NCBI RefSeq assembly: GCF_030867145.1
Contig: NC_134440.1
Coordinates: 248,001 to 312,000, forward strand
Direction: 5' to 3'
DNA from: Opisthocomus hoazin
Lineage: Eukaryota > Chordata > Aves > Opisthocomiformes > Opisthocomidae
DNA: 64,000 nt
Part shown: positions 45,401 to 59,535 of the stretch, in pieces
Position numbering within the stretch: the stretch's first letter is position 1
Layout of the letters: the number at the start of each line of letters is the position of its first letter
Notes under the pieces: generated by a model
Told to the model about the DNA's origin: nothing
Seen by the model: the letters and a program-made list of their open reading frames with translations, nothing else
Database searches by the model: none
Made by a program: the position numbers and the translations under genes

Positions 45401-48400
45401 AGAGGACCCCAATCAAACAGCTTCCCAGGTGGGGAACAAACGGACTTGGCATCGTGACTCCCAGTATAAAATAGTTTTCTTTCTAGCTATTGGATTTCGC
45501 CATTTTTCAGTGTACGTGCAACATCATTACTGATAAATTACAAAATGTTATATTTTTAATTTATAGATAAGTATCTCCAAAGACCATCTGAGCCCAAATA
45601 CAGTTGCCGTGGTTCCTACGCACAGACCGGTTAAACTATCCTTCAACAATTGATTTATATAACTGAAATAGCTAGGGAAGTGAGAAATTTCCTTCCTCTT
45701 AGGATACAATGCCAAGGATGTCAAATCTCCAGAGAGCCTGATGATAAGAATTGGGCTGTCCTTTTTTTGCAGTTATTAAACACATATCTGATGATTCGTT
45801 AGAGCACTGAAACCGTGGAATGCGGTTCCGTGGCTCGCTCCTCCCTCCTGGCTGCAGGTGCCTCTGTGCCCTGCAGATCCAGAGCAAGGCTCGTGAGTGG
45901 TGAGGGAGGACTGGCCGCCTCCTCAAAGGAAAACAAAGGGTGTTTCAGCTTTTGGTGACATAAATGTGATTTTTTCTTTCCTGAGAGCCATCTCATGGCA
46001 GTGCACTGGGAGCGGGATGTAACCGGTAGCACTGTCTGAGGGCTGCGAGGGATCTCCCCCACTGCCTTTTCTCAGTAGAAGTATTTGGATTCGTTGTCCA
46101 GGTCTGCTGGCACAACTAAGTGTTCTTCTCTTCTTCCTCAGCTGATTCTTCTTCCTATTGAACAGCCTGTATTTTATAACATAAAGAGTAGGGGAAACTC
46201 CACATGCAATTTATGAAGTGCTATTAAAATACAAGATGATTTTGGAAGAAGAAAACCCCGAATGTTGGTCTCCCAGGAAAAGCTCTGTGTTAATTCTGTG
46301 AAGGTCTCAGCACCTAACGCAAACGAGTGCCCTGAGATTTATAGTTTAGGAGTTCTGTAAACTCGAAGCGGTAGTCGCTTTATGAATACCTTTCCCTTGA
46401 AATCTGCCTGAAAAAATAAGACCAGTAATGACTGATCCCATCAATCCTAAATTTAGAAATGAATCTAATTTATAAACGTCGCTTTTTCAGCAGGAAAGCA
46501 GGTTATGGAACTGACCTACTATAGTACTGTTGGGGGAAGAGAGGCGACTCCGTAGAACTGGAGTTCGAAGTAGCAGGGGCTAGGGGAAAGGACTGGCATT
46601 TTTTATGTACTGATAATAAACATCCTAGTAGCAGAAGGAACAATGTTAATAAATGCTTATAGTAAACATGGTATAAGACTCTCATAATCCTCCTGAAAAT
46701 ACAGAGGTTTTCAATATGCAGTATACTCCAGTAACAATCTGTCTAGTCAGCTTTATTTAGATGAGTAAACCTGGTGGTGCTTTCTCAGACCTTTGGCTTT
46801 GCATCAATTGCTGGTGACAGAACTTTATGGCAAGGCTCTGTTAGCAGCTTACAAATACACAGTCAGGTCCTGGAGAATCACAGGTAACAAAGCACTCGGA
46901 GTATTCATTTTTAGAAATAACAACACGAGTTATAGCAAACTGAGGTTGTGTTGGACTGGCAAACTTTTATTCACCTCTGAAAGTTTAAAAGTCAGTGCTT
47001 TGAGAGGTACACACAACTTGCTTGCTTGGGCTTGACATGATAAAAATTTTAATAAATTTAATTACAATCAAGGAGATGATATTGTAGTGAAATGGCACAG
47101 TTGTCTTTGGACGTAATGCAAGTTTCAATGCAGTGCTGATCCCTGGGTGGATGCCTTGAGAAGCCAGGCACGACTGGGCACTCCCTTTCACAGCCCTAAG
47201 GAAAATGCTCGATTTTGTTGAACGGACACTATTCTGCACGTGCTTTGCTCAAAGTTCCTACTTTTTGCTCTTTATCTACCTTTTATTGCAGTCACTTTTA
47301 AACCAGGATTGTACTAAGTTCATTTCATCTCTGTTGCAAGATTTCTACATCTGATTTCAGTTCTCTGCTTGGCTCCCTCCAAGGCTACTTTGGTTTTGGT
47401 CCTGGAGATTCAGTGTGCAAAGTTTAATGACAGTCTGATATTTAACCTCTCAGGATGACCACCCTGGTCGATGCTTTTGTCTGTAGCCAACCAGTCGTCC
47501 CACTCTTTGGGGTAAGAAGGGCTTTGCTTTCAGTGGACAAAAAAAAGAACTGAAGCTAATTCAGTTGAAAGATGATTTTATACACAGCCAGCCTCAGTCT
47601 TCGTACACAGTATGGGTTTTAGCAGCAGGGAGAGCATGAATCATTTGCCTGTCCGCATATTTGAAGAAATCTAAAGTAAGAGTTACTTGACAGTGCTTTG
47701 GAGGATCTTGTATGTCTTTGCATCAAAACTGTATCCCTGCAAAAAGAAGGTCTTGCACAGGCAGGACTTACTACTAATACAGAATCCTTCCATCGACTCT
47801 CTCAGTTACCCCATCCTTAAGGATCTTTAGCCAGCACTCGTCTGTTAAACCACAGAGAACTGTCGGTGTCATGGCATCCCTACAGACAGATCTCTGATTG
47901 TGCGAGCATTAATCTCCGGTAGGAATCTAGTCTGATGCTGGACTGAGAGAATAATCTACTGGGAATTGCTCAAATACATCTGTGGAATTTAGGTGGAGTT
48001 CTTCAGGCTGCAACTACAAACCCATTTACCTTGTGAAAGACATTCCCTACACGCTCTGAAACCCTTAGTTTGCAGGGTCAGAACTGTACAAACAAATCCT
48101 TCCTGAATCAGGCTTTTCTGCGTCCAGTTTGCCAGCTGGTAAACACTGACTGGGGGGTTGTTCAAATCTGATTAATAACGATGTGTTATGAACAATGACA
48201 ACGTGGAGTCAGTAACAACCACCTCCTGCAACTTCCAAGAGACTTTGGCAGATAGACACAAATCCTTCTTGAAAATCCTTTTGAAGTATTTTAAGTTTGA
48301 TAACCTGAAAACTCACAGTTCCGCTGAGCAGCACAGTCTGGCTTTCAAAATCAAAATCTTTGGTACAGATTCCTGAAAACAGCACCGCAGCCCTGTGCAG

Positions 48401-51400
48401 GGACACCTCATACGTATCAGAGCGCACAGAGTTTTAATCGTGGCTTCTACAATGCAGTAGGACTTTCAGATCTGCGGCCGAAAGGAACCAGTTCAGCCCA
48501 AGGTGTACCAGTCAGCCTGACTGGTGCCCTCAAGGATAAAAGCTGGTTCTCTCGAAAACGGGGTAACACAAATAGAGCTTTTGGTCCGGTCTGTTCTGCA
48601 TTTGGTAAAAACTATCAGTTATTGAGGTCATATTTATATTTCCCCCATCAGCTCTAATCTGGAGGGCAGTAAGGACGCGCTCCACGCTGGAGGAAATGTC
48701 GTATGCGTTTGAATTCTGAGAGTACTTCCTAAGAACAGCGGTGCGTCAACTCTCTTTCCTCCTGCCTTCACGGCTTAGGGTCTCAGAGTATACGGACATG
48801 GATACTAGTGGGAATTAGCAATTTAAATATTTTTTAATCAGGAGTCAACAAAAAAATGAAACACAACTGGAAGGGTTCATTATTGCACTCGGGAAGCCAT
48901 TCATTCTGAAAATGATGCCGTTCAATAGCACAGCGGTCCCGGAGCACTCTGAGTGCCCCCACCCTGAAGAGCTTTCCAGTTAGAGGAGGCAAAACGCAGT
49001 GTGTGTGTGTAACACGAGAGGAAATTAGCAGATAATAATAAAATCGTCTGATTGCACACGCGGACTGTGGCGCAACGCTGGGTTTTCATTCACACAGGAC
49101 AGTGGTCAGTGATCAGCAGCCCGGCTGATGCAGAACAGGCCGCTGCTGGTGGGCAAGCTGCATGTAAGCAGATGCCCCCGGTGCCGAGGACCCCATAGAC
49201 CGTTCCAGAAAAGCAGTCCATGCTGGAGAAGAGACTCACGGACCGAGCACGGAATGATAAAACCAGCAAGGTTCGTGAGGGCTCCTGGGTTTTTTTGGTG
49301 TATCGTAGATGAGACAGTTAAAAATTGTCAGGTCCAGCTGAAAAAGATTCTTGGGGACATTCAGTGATGGATACAGTCAGCAGGAGGGGAGCCCCAGGTC
49401 TCTTCCTAAGTGTGCACCCACTGATCTGAGTTCCTGCTTCTCACAGGACAGTTTGTGGCCGTTAAAACTTACAGAAAGGTAAATTATACAGCAAATCTGT
49501 AGAGTTTTGTGCAGCTTGTTAATTCTTCTTTTAATCAGCATCAAGTACTGATGAGCCACGTGACGATGCTCAGTAAACAAGCAAGAGGTGGTTGTTTACA
49601 GCCGTTCCCTCCCCTGATGGCTCTGTGCGGCTGACTCACTGTTTGCCAGCAAAACATTGGTGTCCGAAGTTGCAGATCACAAGGGAACTGATCTGAGACG
49701 GTCTGTGGTGGACCAGTTTTCAGGAGGTTGAGATGGTCTCTGGCAGATCTTTAAATAACAGCAGTGCTGGGTGAACTTTGTTCTCTCCCTCTTCTGAGCA
49801 AAATCAATAGTCCATGAAGCGCTTGTTGAAGTGGAGCAAAGCTCCTCGTATATCCCCTTCCAACTGCAGAAGTGCTTATTAGAGACAGGGTCAGGTAACG
49901 CCACGCTGAAGGCACCACCTTGGGACAGCAGTATTTGCATACGTCTGCTGCTCTCCCCATTTCCTCAGTAACTTACGGATCTTTAATTTCTTTCAGTTCC
50001 AGAAAGATTAATTTTCATTTCTATTTAGGGTCACTCACCTCACTGCTTAGATCATGGCATTTTGACTGTTTCCAATGTGGCATTGTGCTTTGCTGCAGAA
50101 AATGCTTCACAGTGAAGCGTTACTCCCAGTGGGTGGGAGAGCGGCAAACAGACCCGGTGGTGCAGATCATACAGTGACCCTGAAGCGGCTCGGATTCTGC
50201 TCGTCAAAAGCACCGGTTACCAGCTCATCCTATTCCTGAACTACAGAAATTCTGTCTCGAGCAGCTGGTGGGAGCTGCAGCTCACACTTGCGTGAAAATA
50301 GTTTCACCAGAAAATAAGGAAAGGACCATCTCTTGGTCTCAAGTCAACGGAATTCCTTTCATTCTTAGCATAAGCCATCTTAAAATTGTATTCCTATGAT
50401 TTCTAGCACGGTTGTGGTATGCTTATGGTTTTACCCTGTTTTTTCCCCTGTGACTATTTGAGGATGTAGTCAGTTAATTTCAAACTTCCAGCCAGCAATG
50501 TAAAAGATAAAAAAAACCCCATCCTTTACAAGGTGCTGGGGTTTGCTTTTCTTACAAAACCAAAGGATTGCAGCCTGTCTTGTCCCAGTGTCGGACTCCA
50601 GGCCAACACGCTCTCGGCAGTAGCCCCCAATTGCTCTTCTGAGCGGTGGAAATAGGTGAACAGCACAGATGCAGGCACCGATCTGAAGCAGCTGTCAGAA
50701 ATATCTGTGCTCCTGGCGTCTTGGTCCTCCAGACCATCGAACGACTTCAGAGTTGTGTTCTCTACCTTTACTAGAACACGTATCGGCTATTGAGTGTAAG
50801 AACTCGTTTAGCCTGTTTAGTATGCCAATATTAGCACGTTCCCATGCGTCTTACATCTGCTGTTGGCTGCAGGAAGATGACCAAGTCGAACAGATCTGGC
50901 TTCAGCTTTACATGCTCTTCTTTGACCTACATTCTGGTGAGCACTGAGAAAAGGCTTAATCTCATTTCTCATTCTTCCTTTAGGGACACTTGTGAATTTA
51001 GCCTGAATTGTTTGGGGTTTTTTCTCACGTCCCAGTACCAAATTCTGCTAGTGCTGCAGTAAAATTAGCTTCCTAGTGTATGCTATATTGGGTGGTATTT
51101 TTATGAAGAGTGTCAATAGTGTAGTATTAAAACATACAGGAAGGTTGAAGTATTTGATCCATATTATCTGTGGAATTTGCATTTGGAATGCGGGAAATAC
51201 CTTTGGAAGAACAACTTAATAGTTGGACTTCACAGCTCCAGCAAAATTTTGCCTCTGCGATGCGATGTGCAGCTTTAAAGCAGAATCTAGGCTACGTAAC
51301 ATGAGTTTCGGTTATCAGAACGACTATTTATGCAGTTTTCTGGGTTTATGCCACATTCTTAAATGAAAATCATGTGCAAGTAAGTATTCAAGGCAGTTTG

Positions 51401-53850
51401 CTAGGTTGGATTTTTGTTAATACATCTTTATAAAAAGATTATATAATATATTAAACAGCGTCACCTTAGTGACACACCCAAGACATGCCAGCTCCGGTTT
51501 GGAAAGCGAGCTGAATTCCAGCTTTCCTTCTCCCCTTTGACCGCACGCGCACGGTGCTCTGCTCTGCACTTAATTGAGTAGCTTTAATCAAAGCCCCGGT
51601 GAGAAATGGTGAGGTAATCCTGTCCTGGTATTGCTTTACTCTGCGTCGTCTGATTCACAACAGGGAAGAGATTTGCAGAAGTATAGCTGTTTGCTTACAT
51701 AAATGGCTGCTCTAATTTTGAACTATTGGATTTTAATTTAAGTGTAGTATTTAATTCAGATTGAAATCCAATAATGTTAATAATATAATGTTGCCTAGTT
51801 TAATAAAAGTGTAGTATGGTGATGCGTAGCGCCCAAGTATTTAGTTAGAAGTTCCAGAGTCCCAAAAAGGAGTATATCCAGGTTAAAGGTGCCCTGGCAC
51901 TTGGCTGTGAAGACTGTGGGTGCTGTTTTACATAGGAGAGGGGACTGCTTTCATCGTGTTTTAGCAATACCCTCTTACTGGCAAATACTCTCTGCCTGGC
52001 AAAGATGTTTCTATATTAAAATAAGGATAAGATACCATTTACTAATTAGAGTCTTGGATTGCCTTGTTCGGAACCAAGTGGTGTCAGTTTTATTTTTTTC
52101 TGAACACACGATTAACAGACCTACAGAATCCCTTCCCAATCCCAACTCTTTCAAAGTCTGACGGATACAGGTAGATTAATTTGCTTTTTTTTTCCTTAAT
52201 TTGTTGCAGTTTCATAGAACTTTCCTCACGAAAGCAGCTTGGGACTAGTTTCACTTCAGCAGTTTACATGAACATGCTGTGAACAAGTTACTTCTCCGTC
52301 CGTGGGTATTTCTAGGAATATACAAGCCTGTGGTATCGGTGTTTCTTGCTGACAGAGCCACTGACTTGCCACATTTGGTTGTCACTGAAATAACATCAGC
52401 TTGTGTCTCTATTAAGCAATTACACCGCTGATGCACCTTCCAGGCGAGTGAATTATGAACAGTCCCTCTTGGTGCTGCGCCTGTACTGTCCCCCAGCAAC
52501 ACCTCCTTGCTAAAACTGGAACTTTGCCCCCAGAGAGAAGCCAGTCTTTATTAAAAAATAAAAACAAAAAAATAAGTAGCTGCTCTTAAACCATACACAA
52601 TTCTAAAGTATTTAGTACATAATCACTTCATTTGATGTTTGAAGTAAGCTGGTGAAAGAAGAACGTAAAAAAGCGTTCTCTTCCGTCTGCGGTGGTGTTT
52701 CTGCGCGTCTGTGCGGACGGGTGCGCGGCGGGTGGGTGGTGTGAGTTTCTGGGCTTACGGCTGCCTGCCCTGCAGCAGCTCCAACTGAATTGTCCCCGTC
52801 GCCTGCCTCTGCAAAGGGCCTGCAGGGAGCTTTGCCGCTCGGTCCCGGCGGAGAGCACGCTAGCGGCTGCGGTGCCATGGCCTTCCCTTCCCACGCCGGT
52901 GCTCCCTCTGTGCTGCGCCGGGGGTCACCTACAGCCTTTCGACGAGGGGTTGGCCGTCATTTTTCATGTAAAAAAAATAACTGGCAAGAGTGTGGATGAT
53001 GTGCTGACTGGGAGGCGGAGTAACGGTGCAGGTGAGGGAGCCGGCACTGTGGGAAATCCTTTGTGCTTGAATACGGGCTGTAATCAGGGGCTGTGACCCA
53101 CAGAGAGGCAGAAGAGGGTCCCCCTTTTTTCACATGATCTATAAGTGAACTTTCAGCCTCAGAAGTAAGTCATCAAATTCTGAACAACTCCCCCCCCCAT
53201 TATTCTCCTTCTAAATCTCTGTCAGTAGCATGTTTGGAACCGTGCTGGCACATCCCAAGTCTGGCAGAATATTGCTTTTGGGGTAACTTTCTTCATTTTT
53301 AACTTCATGCTTCAACTAGGTTTAAGAAAAAGTGCCAGAAATATGGCTGTGGAGCCAGAAGTTTCATCCTTTTAGAGGGCAAGAGGACCTTCCAGCGTGG
53401 TGTGCAGCCCTGCTGAACATCGTTAACCCGAGACTGGCTTACGGGGCTTAGGGAAGGTGGCGGCAGGCTGGCGACTCGGGGGCCAGCAGATCCCGTCCAG
53501 AAAACAACCTGTCTCTGGAAATGTGGAAAGCTGGCGGTCGTAAGGCTCGTTGGCATTAGCCTGCTACAGGAAATCTAGAAGAATTTGGATCTTTTGGTAA
53601 CTTGCATAGGGTGTTCCTGTGCACACCCCCTCACCCCGCGTTAGGCAGATAAGCGCGGGGATTGCGGTCGGGTGAGAATCCGTAACCGAGCGAAGAAGTA
53701 CGAGGGGGAGAACGGCGTTCAGTGAGCTGCCTCTGCTGAGGGACGGGAGCAGAACGGCTCTTAGCTGGGAAACCACACCAGAGCTCTGCAAGGGATCGTA
53801 ACTAGGAAAAAACCAGCTTTTCTTCTGCTGCTAATCGGCTCTAAAATAAT
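42480..53850. other. Long non-coding stretch, probably first intron of GATAD2A
   Basis: AT-richer than the flanking islands. No conserved protein-like reading frame with usable splice sites, RNA gene or clear young transposon was seen. Reading frames present are short and low in conservation features. Confidence 0.5.
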
Positions 53851-54769
53851 TTACCTGCGGGACTTAGGATCTGGTGAACACGGCTTCGGCAAGCCCTTCT
53901 AAGGAGCGCTCTGGGGGAAGGAGGGCAGGAGCAGAGCGGGACTGTGCCGCCGACACCGCAGTTCTGTCGGGCCCCCGCGCTCCTCCAGCCCGTCGCCACC
54001 CGGAGCCGGGGCCCCTGGTCGGTAACGGGTGTTTTCAGGCTGCCTGCTGCCGCTTGCGGACCCGCCGCGCTGCTGTGAGAACACAGCTCCTGCTCGTGTC
54101 GGCCGCTCCCGGCGTCTCTCAGCCGGGCCTCCCCGGCCTCAGGCTGGCTCGGAGGAGCGGGCCGAGTCCGTGTCCCCCGCCGCGCTCGGCAGCAAGGCCT
54201 CCGGGCGTCGGTAGCGCTGCCCGGCACCCGCCATCTGGCCAGGCTCGTTCCCGCGGCTGCGGTACCGCCCGCCTGCCCGGTACCCCCCCCCGCCCCTGCC
54301 CGGTACCCCCCGTCCGTTTCCTTCGTCAGCGCCTGCAGACGCTCAGAAAGGAAAAAGAGACGCGGCCCCAGGAGCAAGCCCTGCCGGCGCGGGCCGGGCC
54401 GGGCCGCAGCGCCTCCGGCCGCTCCCCTCCCGGGAACAACGCGCGCCAGGCCCGGGCACGGAGGCCGTGGCGGGGCCGCTGCCGCCGCTCCACGTGGCCC
54501 CGGGCGCCGCGGCGGGACCCGCGCCCCCCGCGGTGGCGCCCCTCAGCCGCGCCGCAGCCAATCCCCGCCCGCCTGCCATGTGCCTCGACCCCCCCCTCCG
54601 GCCAATGGCGCCCCGGGTCACAGACCTGCTCCACCATTGCCCGGAAGCGGCGCCGGGCCCCAGCGCGGTGCGGTGCCGCTGGCTCTGCCGCCGCGGCGCG
54701 GGACGGGCCGCCCCTCAGTGCGTTTCGCGCATGCTCCGCCGAGTGACGCCGCGACTCCATGTGTGAGGA

Positions 54770-54909
54770 GCGCATTATTTGGCGAGGGGAGCCGCGGCGG
54801 GGAGGGTTAGCGGGGCTCCCTGCCGGCGCGGGGGAAGCGAACCGGCAGCCGGGGAGCCGGACCGGGACCGGCCGGATGCGCGGGGACCGGCGGGGAGGTG
54901 CCGCGGCGT
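54770..54909 (+). other. Candidate alternative first exon
   Basis: GC-rich, no long open frame with conserved sequence, ending GCGGCGT then GTGAGTTCC. The start is arbitrary, placed just after the cluster of promoter motifs. Confidence 0.3.
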
Positions 54910-54949
54910 GTGAGTTCCCGGGTTAAAAGTTCTCGTTGGGTTTATTGTC

Positions 54950-54964
54950 GGGGGGGGGGGGGGG
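54950..54964 (+). repeat. Poly(G) run, 15 bases
   Basis: Fifteen consecutive G in the second CpG island, 40 bases after a candidate splice donor. Confidence 0.9.
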
Positions 54965-55595
54965 AAGCAGAGTTATTTGTGGCAGGCAGGCATCGGGGAT
55001 GCGTGTGCGCTCCCGGAGAAGCTGCGGGAGAGCCCGGCCGTGCGGGGACCGCGGGCAGCCCTCGCTGACCCGGGGAAAGTGCAAAGTCCTGCGCTCCGGC
55101 CGCCGGTGGATCAATGCCTGCCGGGGACGGAGTTCGTGCCGCTGCCCGGGGGGGGAGCTGGGCTCCCGGCCTGCATCCTCGCCGGTGAACGGAAAGTTCG
55201 GCGGCGCGGCGCGACACTCCCCCCCCCCCCCCAGCCCGGAGCCGAGCGGCCCGGTTCGCCGCCGGCTTTTGTTCGGCGCCGGGACGGCAGCCTGCGAGGC
55301 GTTTGTTTCGGAAAGTTATTACGGGCTTTCCGCCGTGCCTGCTTCCTCTTCCTCCTCTTCCTCCTCCTCCTCCCGGGCCGGCGCGAGGCTGGGAGCGCCC
55401 CGGTCCCGCGCCCCCCCGCGCACGGCGGTGGCGGGCCCGGCGGCCCCCCCCTCCCCGGGCAGCCCCCGCCGTGGCACCGGGCGGCCGGGCTGCGGCCCGT
55501 GTCACAATAAGAGTCCCTGCCGGCCGCCCGCCCTTCGCCGGCCCCGGGGCTGCGCCCCGCGTCCCCCAGCCGCCGCCAGCTCGGTAACGGGGCTC

Positions 55596-55613
55596 GGGGG
55601 GGGGGGGGGGGGG
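55596..55613 (+). repeat. Poly(G) run, 18 bases
   Basis: Eighteen consecutive G on the plus strand, the longest such run noticed. Assembly length errors are likely at such runs. Confidence 0.9.
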
Positions 55614-58600
55614 CTCGCCGGGCGCCCTGCCCCGCCGCCCCCTCCATTGCTGCGCGTCCCCGGCGCCCGCGGGAGGGGCCGCGCAGGCTTCGGCCCCGGT
55701 CGCGATAGTTGTCGGGAAGCGGTGCTGCCCCAGCGTCCGGGGCCTGTCGGGCGGGGGGAGCGGGGGTCGCTGCCCGAAAGCCGGCCGGCGTTCCCCCGCG
55801 TCCCCCTGCATCCCTCGCTGCCTGGGGACGGAGCGCTGCCAGCCCGGGGACTGGGATGCGCGCATTCACTCCTCTGGAGCATCTGCTTACTTCTTTGGTA
55901 TTTTACACTCTCTCTATGTCTTAGGTTTTGCTGTCACCTGTCACCTTTGCTGGTTGCTCCCCTGTTTTTGTGTCCCGTGCAGTAGACCCCTTCCCCGGGA
56001 CAGAGGTTGCTACGCTGCTGGAGACAGCGTGGCTGTCGCAGAGCCCAGTGTGCAGGCATGGCCCTCGTGCTCCTTCCCGGCGTCGGTCGCAGGTGCCCGG
56101 CTCTCGTCTTCCCTGAGCGCGGCTGGAAGCAGAGGTAGCAGAGCGGGTTGTGGAGGCAGTTACACAGGAAGTGAAACGGAGAGGGGCCTTTGGGAATTAG
56201 AGACATGCCAGTCGGCTGGAAGCCGCCGTACGTCAGCGGGAGAGGAGAACGAAACCCTGCTTCTTCCAGACAAACTATTGACCAGCGTGGAAGGAGACGT
56301 GGGTAGGAAGAAGCAGGAATGTAGGAGACGCGGTGTTAGCAGAGAGGAAGAGGTGGTAGGGGACCAGAGGCAGGAGAAAGTGAGGAATAAAGGGGTGTGT
56401 AGCACGTGGAAGGGGTTTGTGTAAGCGAGCTGTGCGGTGGCCTGCTGGGCGTTGCGTTGCTGTGAACGTGCATTCCGTGGGCCTGGCTCTGGTGACAAGT
56501 GGTCAGTCCCACCAAATCTTGGTACAGTACCTGCTGGGGTGCGACAGTGATGCCGCACTGACGCCTGCGGGCGTTTGGGCATGGGGAGGCTGCTAGCCCC
56601 CCGAGCACTGTGAGCGGGGACCATGCTGTGCGTGGGGGGAGAGCTGGTCGTCAGCGGGGACGTTACCCCGGGTGCCACCTCGCAGCCATGCGAGGTTGTA
56701 ACACGGACGGAACGGCAGATTCCTGTGCATCACGCTCCATTACTCGCTGCTGGCATAGCCCTGGGTGCGTCTGGGTTGTCGAGCTCTGGACAAAAAAAAA
56801 GGGGTGTGAGTTCCTGGAGGCCGCGATGCTCTGCGGTGAAGCAGCTCGGATAGGATCACAAAATACGCTGGTTTCGGGGCTGGGAGCTGGTTAGTTTGTG
56901 TTTTTTCTGCCCCCCCCAACTACGTGGTTTTGGAAACGAGGAGGGCTGGACAGCTCGGCAGGTGAGGCTGTAAAAGTTCACCCTGTGACGTGTTGTCTGT
57001 GGGTCAGCAACAGGCTGATGTTCCTCTGGCTTTCGCTTGGAAAAAGAGCGAATATTTCACCGGCTGGCGTGCGCTGGTTGAGCCTTCCGTGAGTGTGAGA
57101 AGGACGGAGATCGGTGCTTGCAGTGGAAACCACCTTGCTGGGTTCCAGTGGAGGAGAGGGAGTTGGACCTCTGTGGTCAGTCGGTACCCGGCGGCGGGGC
57201 GGGAGCGAGGCAGCTGAAAACCCTTCTCTCCTCCGAGGTGGAAGCGCAGAGGAGTAGCTGATCCCATCCCTGCCAGCCTTGCATAGTCATGAGGTTACCT
57301 CAGTGGCGATGATGCAACACCGCTGGCGTATGATGCAGTGTCAGTATGCTAATGCTGTAACTTAATATAGCTGCGTTACGACTTTTTTGTAGTAATTACA
57401 GGCCGGTAGTTGTATGTGGAGCTCTTTAAAATCATTGCTTCAAACTCAGACGGTGCAGGTGTATCCTGTGATGTTTGTGAGGGATGGGGATGCTGTTTGG
57501 GCCAGACGCGGCACGTGTACACAGGTACGACGGTTGGCCCGTGTAGGGACCGCTCCGCACGGCCTCAGGTTTGAACTGGAAATGTCCCTTTGCTGTCAAA
57601 GCAGCTGTGACTGGAAGGGACTCCGGGCTTGCTGTCTTGTGGTCTTACACTCCTATTTCTGGGTGTGCTCTTCGTTAGCCCTACCCATCCGTATGGGCTA
57701 GAAGCATCAGTACGTGCTTGCTGCATCACTTCGGTGCAGCTTTTTAGGTGGAGAAGAAGAAGGAAAGATGCTTGGGGTAGAACTAAAGGAAGTCCACTTC
57801 TGAGACCTTTTGGACAGTGCTGCGAGTATTTTAAAAATTAGGTCGAGAATTCATTCAGATGTGATGAGGCCGCGCTTGAGATCATCTGAAGTTTGCAGTG
57901 GTACCTCTGGAAATGTGTCTGTGTGGTAAAGTCCCTGGTCAGCCACCACCCAACCGAAAGGCGCGGTGTCTGGGGCGAGAAATTGGGAAGGAGAGCGCTG
58001 AGGAAGGCTCAGGGTTGCTGCTCGGATGGAGCACTTGCACTGTGTGTGACTTCTGAGTGGGAAATGCTGTTTTGCCGACTGAATGTGGAATGTATTCATT
58101 GAGTGCGTTTTGAACCACAAACTTCCAGATGTTACTCACTGATAGTAGGTATTATGTGTATTTATGCATTTAAATATTCAAATCTTTGGGCATCAGAACT
58201 TATTTTTTTGATACTATGCACGTATGAACCGTGAGCCCTTCCCCAGGCTTGTTACCTTTAGTGCTTTGGTTTCCTGCTGCCATGCTCTGAGGGGAGTAGT
58301 CGTGTGCTTTTTTTGCTGGTGTTCCACTGTGTTTCCCCGTTACGTGTGTCAAGAGGTAGGAAGTTGTGTGCTCTGTGCAGAGCTCGCGTGTGGGATGCGT
58401 ACCTGTGCAGGTACAGGCGTTGGCCTCGAGTACTGGTACTGCTCAAATGGGGCACAACAGAAAAGCTGGAAGGAAAAGAGGCCGTGTGTGCATTCCCCTT
58501 CGGAACTAAAATACACACGCTGAGCTCTCGTTACAACATAAAAAGAAAAAGAAACTGCCATGCGGAGGGTTTTTTTATTCCTCCTCTTGGGATGACCAAA

Positions 58601-59464
58601 ATTACAGCCCTATTCCAGGCACTTCTTGACTCCAATTTGTATCTTTTTCAATAATAATCTAAGTAATGTAGAACTGTATGGTGGGGTGAGGTGTTTTTTT
58701 TTCCCTCTCCAAATGTTCCTGGAGACTGTGGCATCTGAAAATATGGTAGACTTATTTTTAGCCTTGGGGAAGTAACATTTGCTTTTGTGTAATGCTGTTC
58801 GTGTTTGAGGTATCACAGCACACGGTCTGTAGACCAGTACGTGAAGTGCAACGTAGTTAACGTATTTTGTTGGATGGGGAAAAAACCGGTACGTGAGCAC
58901 TCTTTCCTTTCTCCTGGCATTAGGCAGAGTCACTGTGACGAGAAGAACGTGCCAGTGATGGACTAGAAGACTCCGGGACAGCCTTTCTGTTGTATTCTTC
59001 TTTAACAGTCGGTTCTTGATAGGTTTTTATCGGGCTGTCCCTGCTCTCCTGTGCTACCCATGCTCCTTGGTTTAGATTTCTGCCCTTAAAACCTACAAGC
59101 TAGAGTTTCGCACTTTACATATAGATGTTCTGCTCATTTATGCATTCATATTGTGATGGATTGGTTTAAAGACTTGCTTGGGATCCTTTTTTTTTTTTTT
59201 TTTTTTTAGACTTTTCTAGTCTTCTCCCTCCCCTTGTCTCTGCATTTTTGTGGCATCCCTTCACCTGGGAAACGGGACATCTGTCGAATATGTCGGCCCT
59301 TGCTCAGTCAGTGATTCCTGCTTTATTTCTTACGCATCACCTGGAATTTCTGAGGTTATTTATTTCTTTGTGATGTTTTCTATCTGCTTAGCAGTGCCCA
59401 GTCTGAATGCCCTGTGTACATCCCTGGGTACATCTGTGCACCTCACTGTCAGATGAGCCATATG

Positions 59465-59535
59465 TCCATTTTCAGGTGAGGAAAAGGAGAGTGGATTGCC
59501 CGAAGCAAGCTTTCTAGGACAGGGACAGAACAAAG
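59465..59535 (+). repeat. MIR-like SINE fossil
   Basis: CCATTTTCAGGTGAGGAAAAGGAGAG, GATTGCCCGAAGCAAG and GGGACAGAAC follow the MIR core order. Confidence 0.55.

Larger units (their letters stand above)
53900..55900 (+). promoter_or_regulatory. Second CpG island, candidate alternative promoter
   Basis: About 2 kb of extreme G+C. It contains two CCAAT boxes (54558-54562 and 54602-54606), an NRF1-like GCGCATGCT at 54727-54735, an E2F-like TTTGGCG near 54778 and a GTGAGT donor at 54910. This order is typical of a TATA-less start near 54.75 kb, reading to the right. Confidence 0.6.

Noticed and set aside
54936-55985. Plus-strand 349-codon open frame and overlapping minus-strand frames
   Set aside because: Stop-poor because of extreme GC content; several frames are open on both strands at once, a composition effect.
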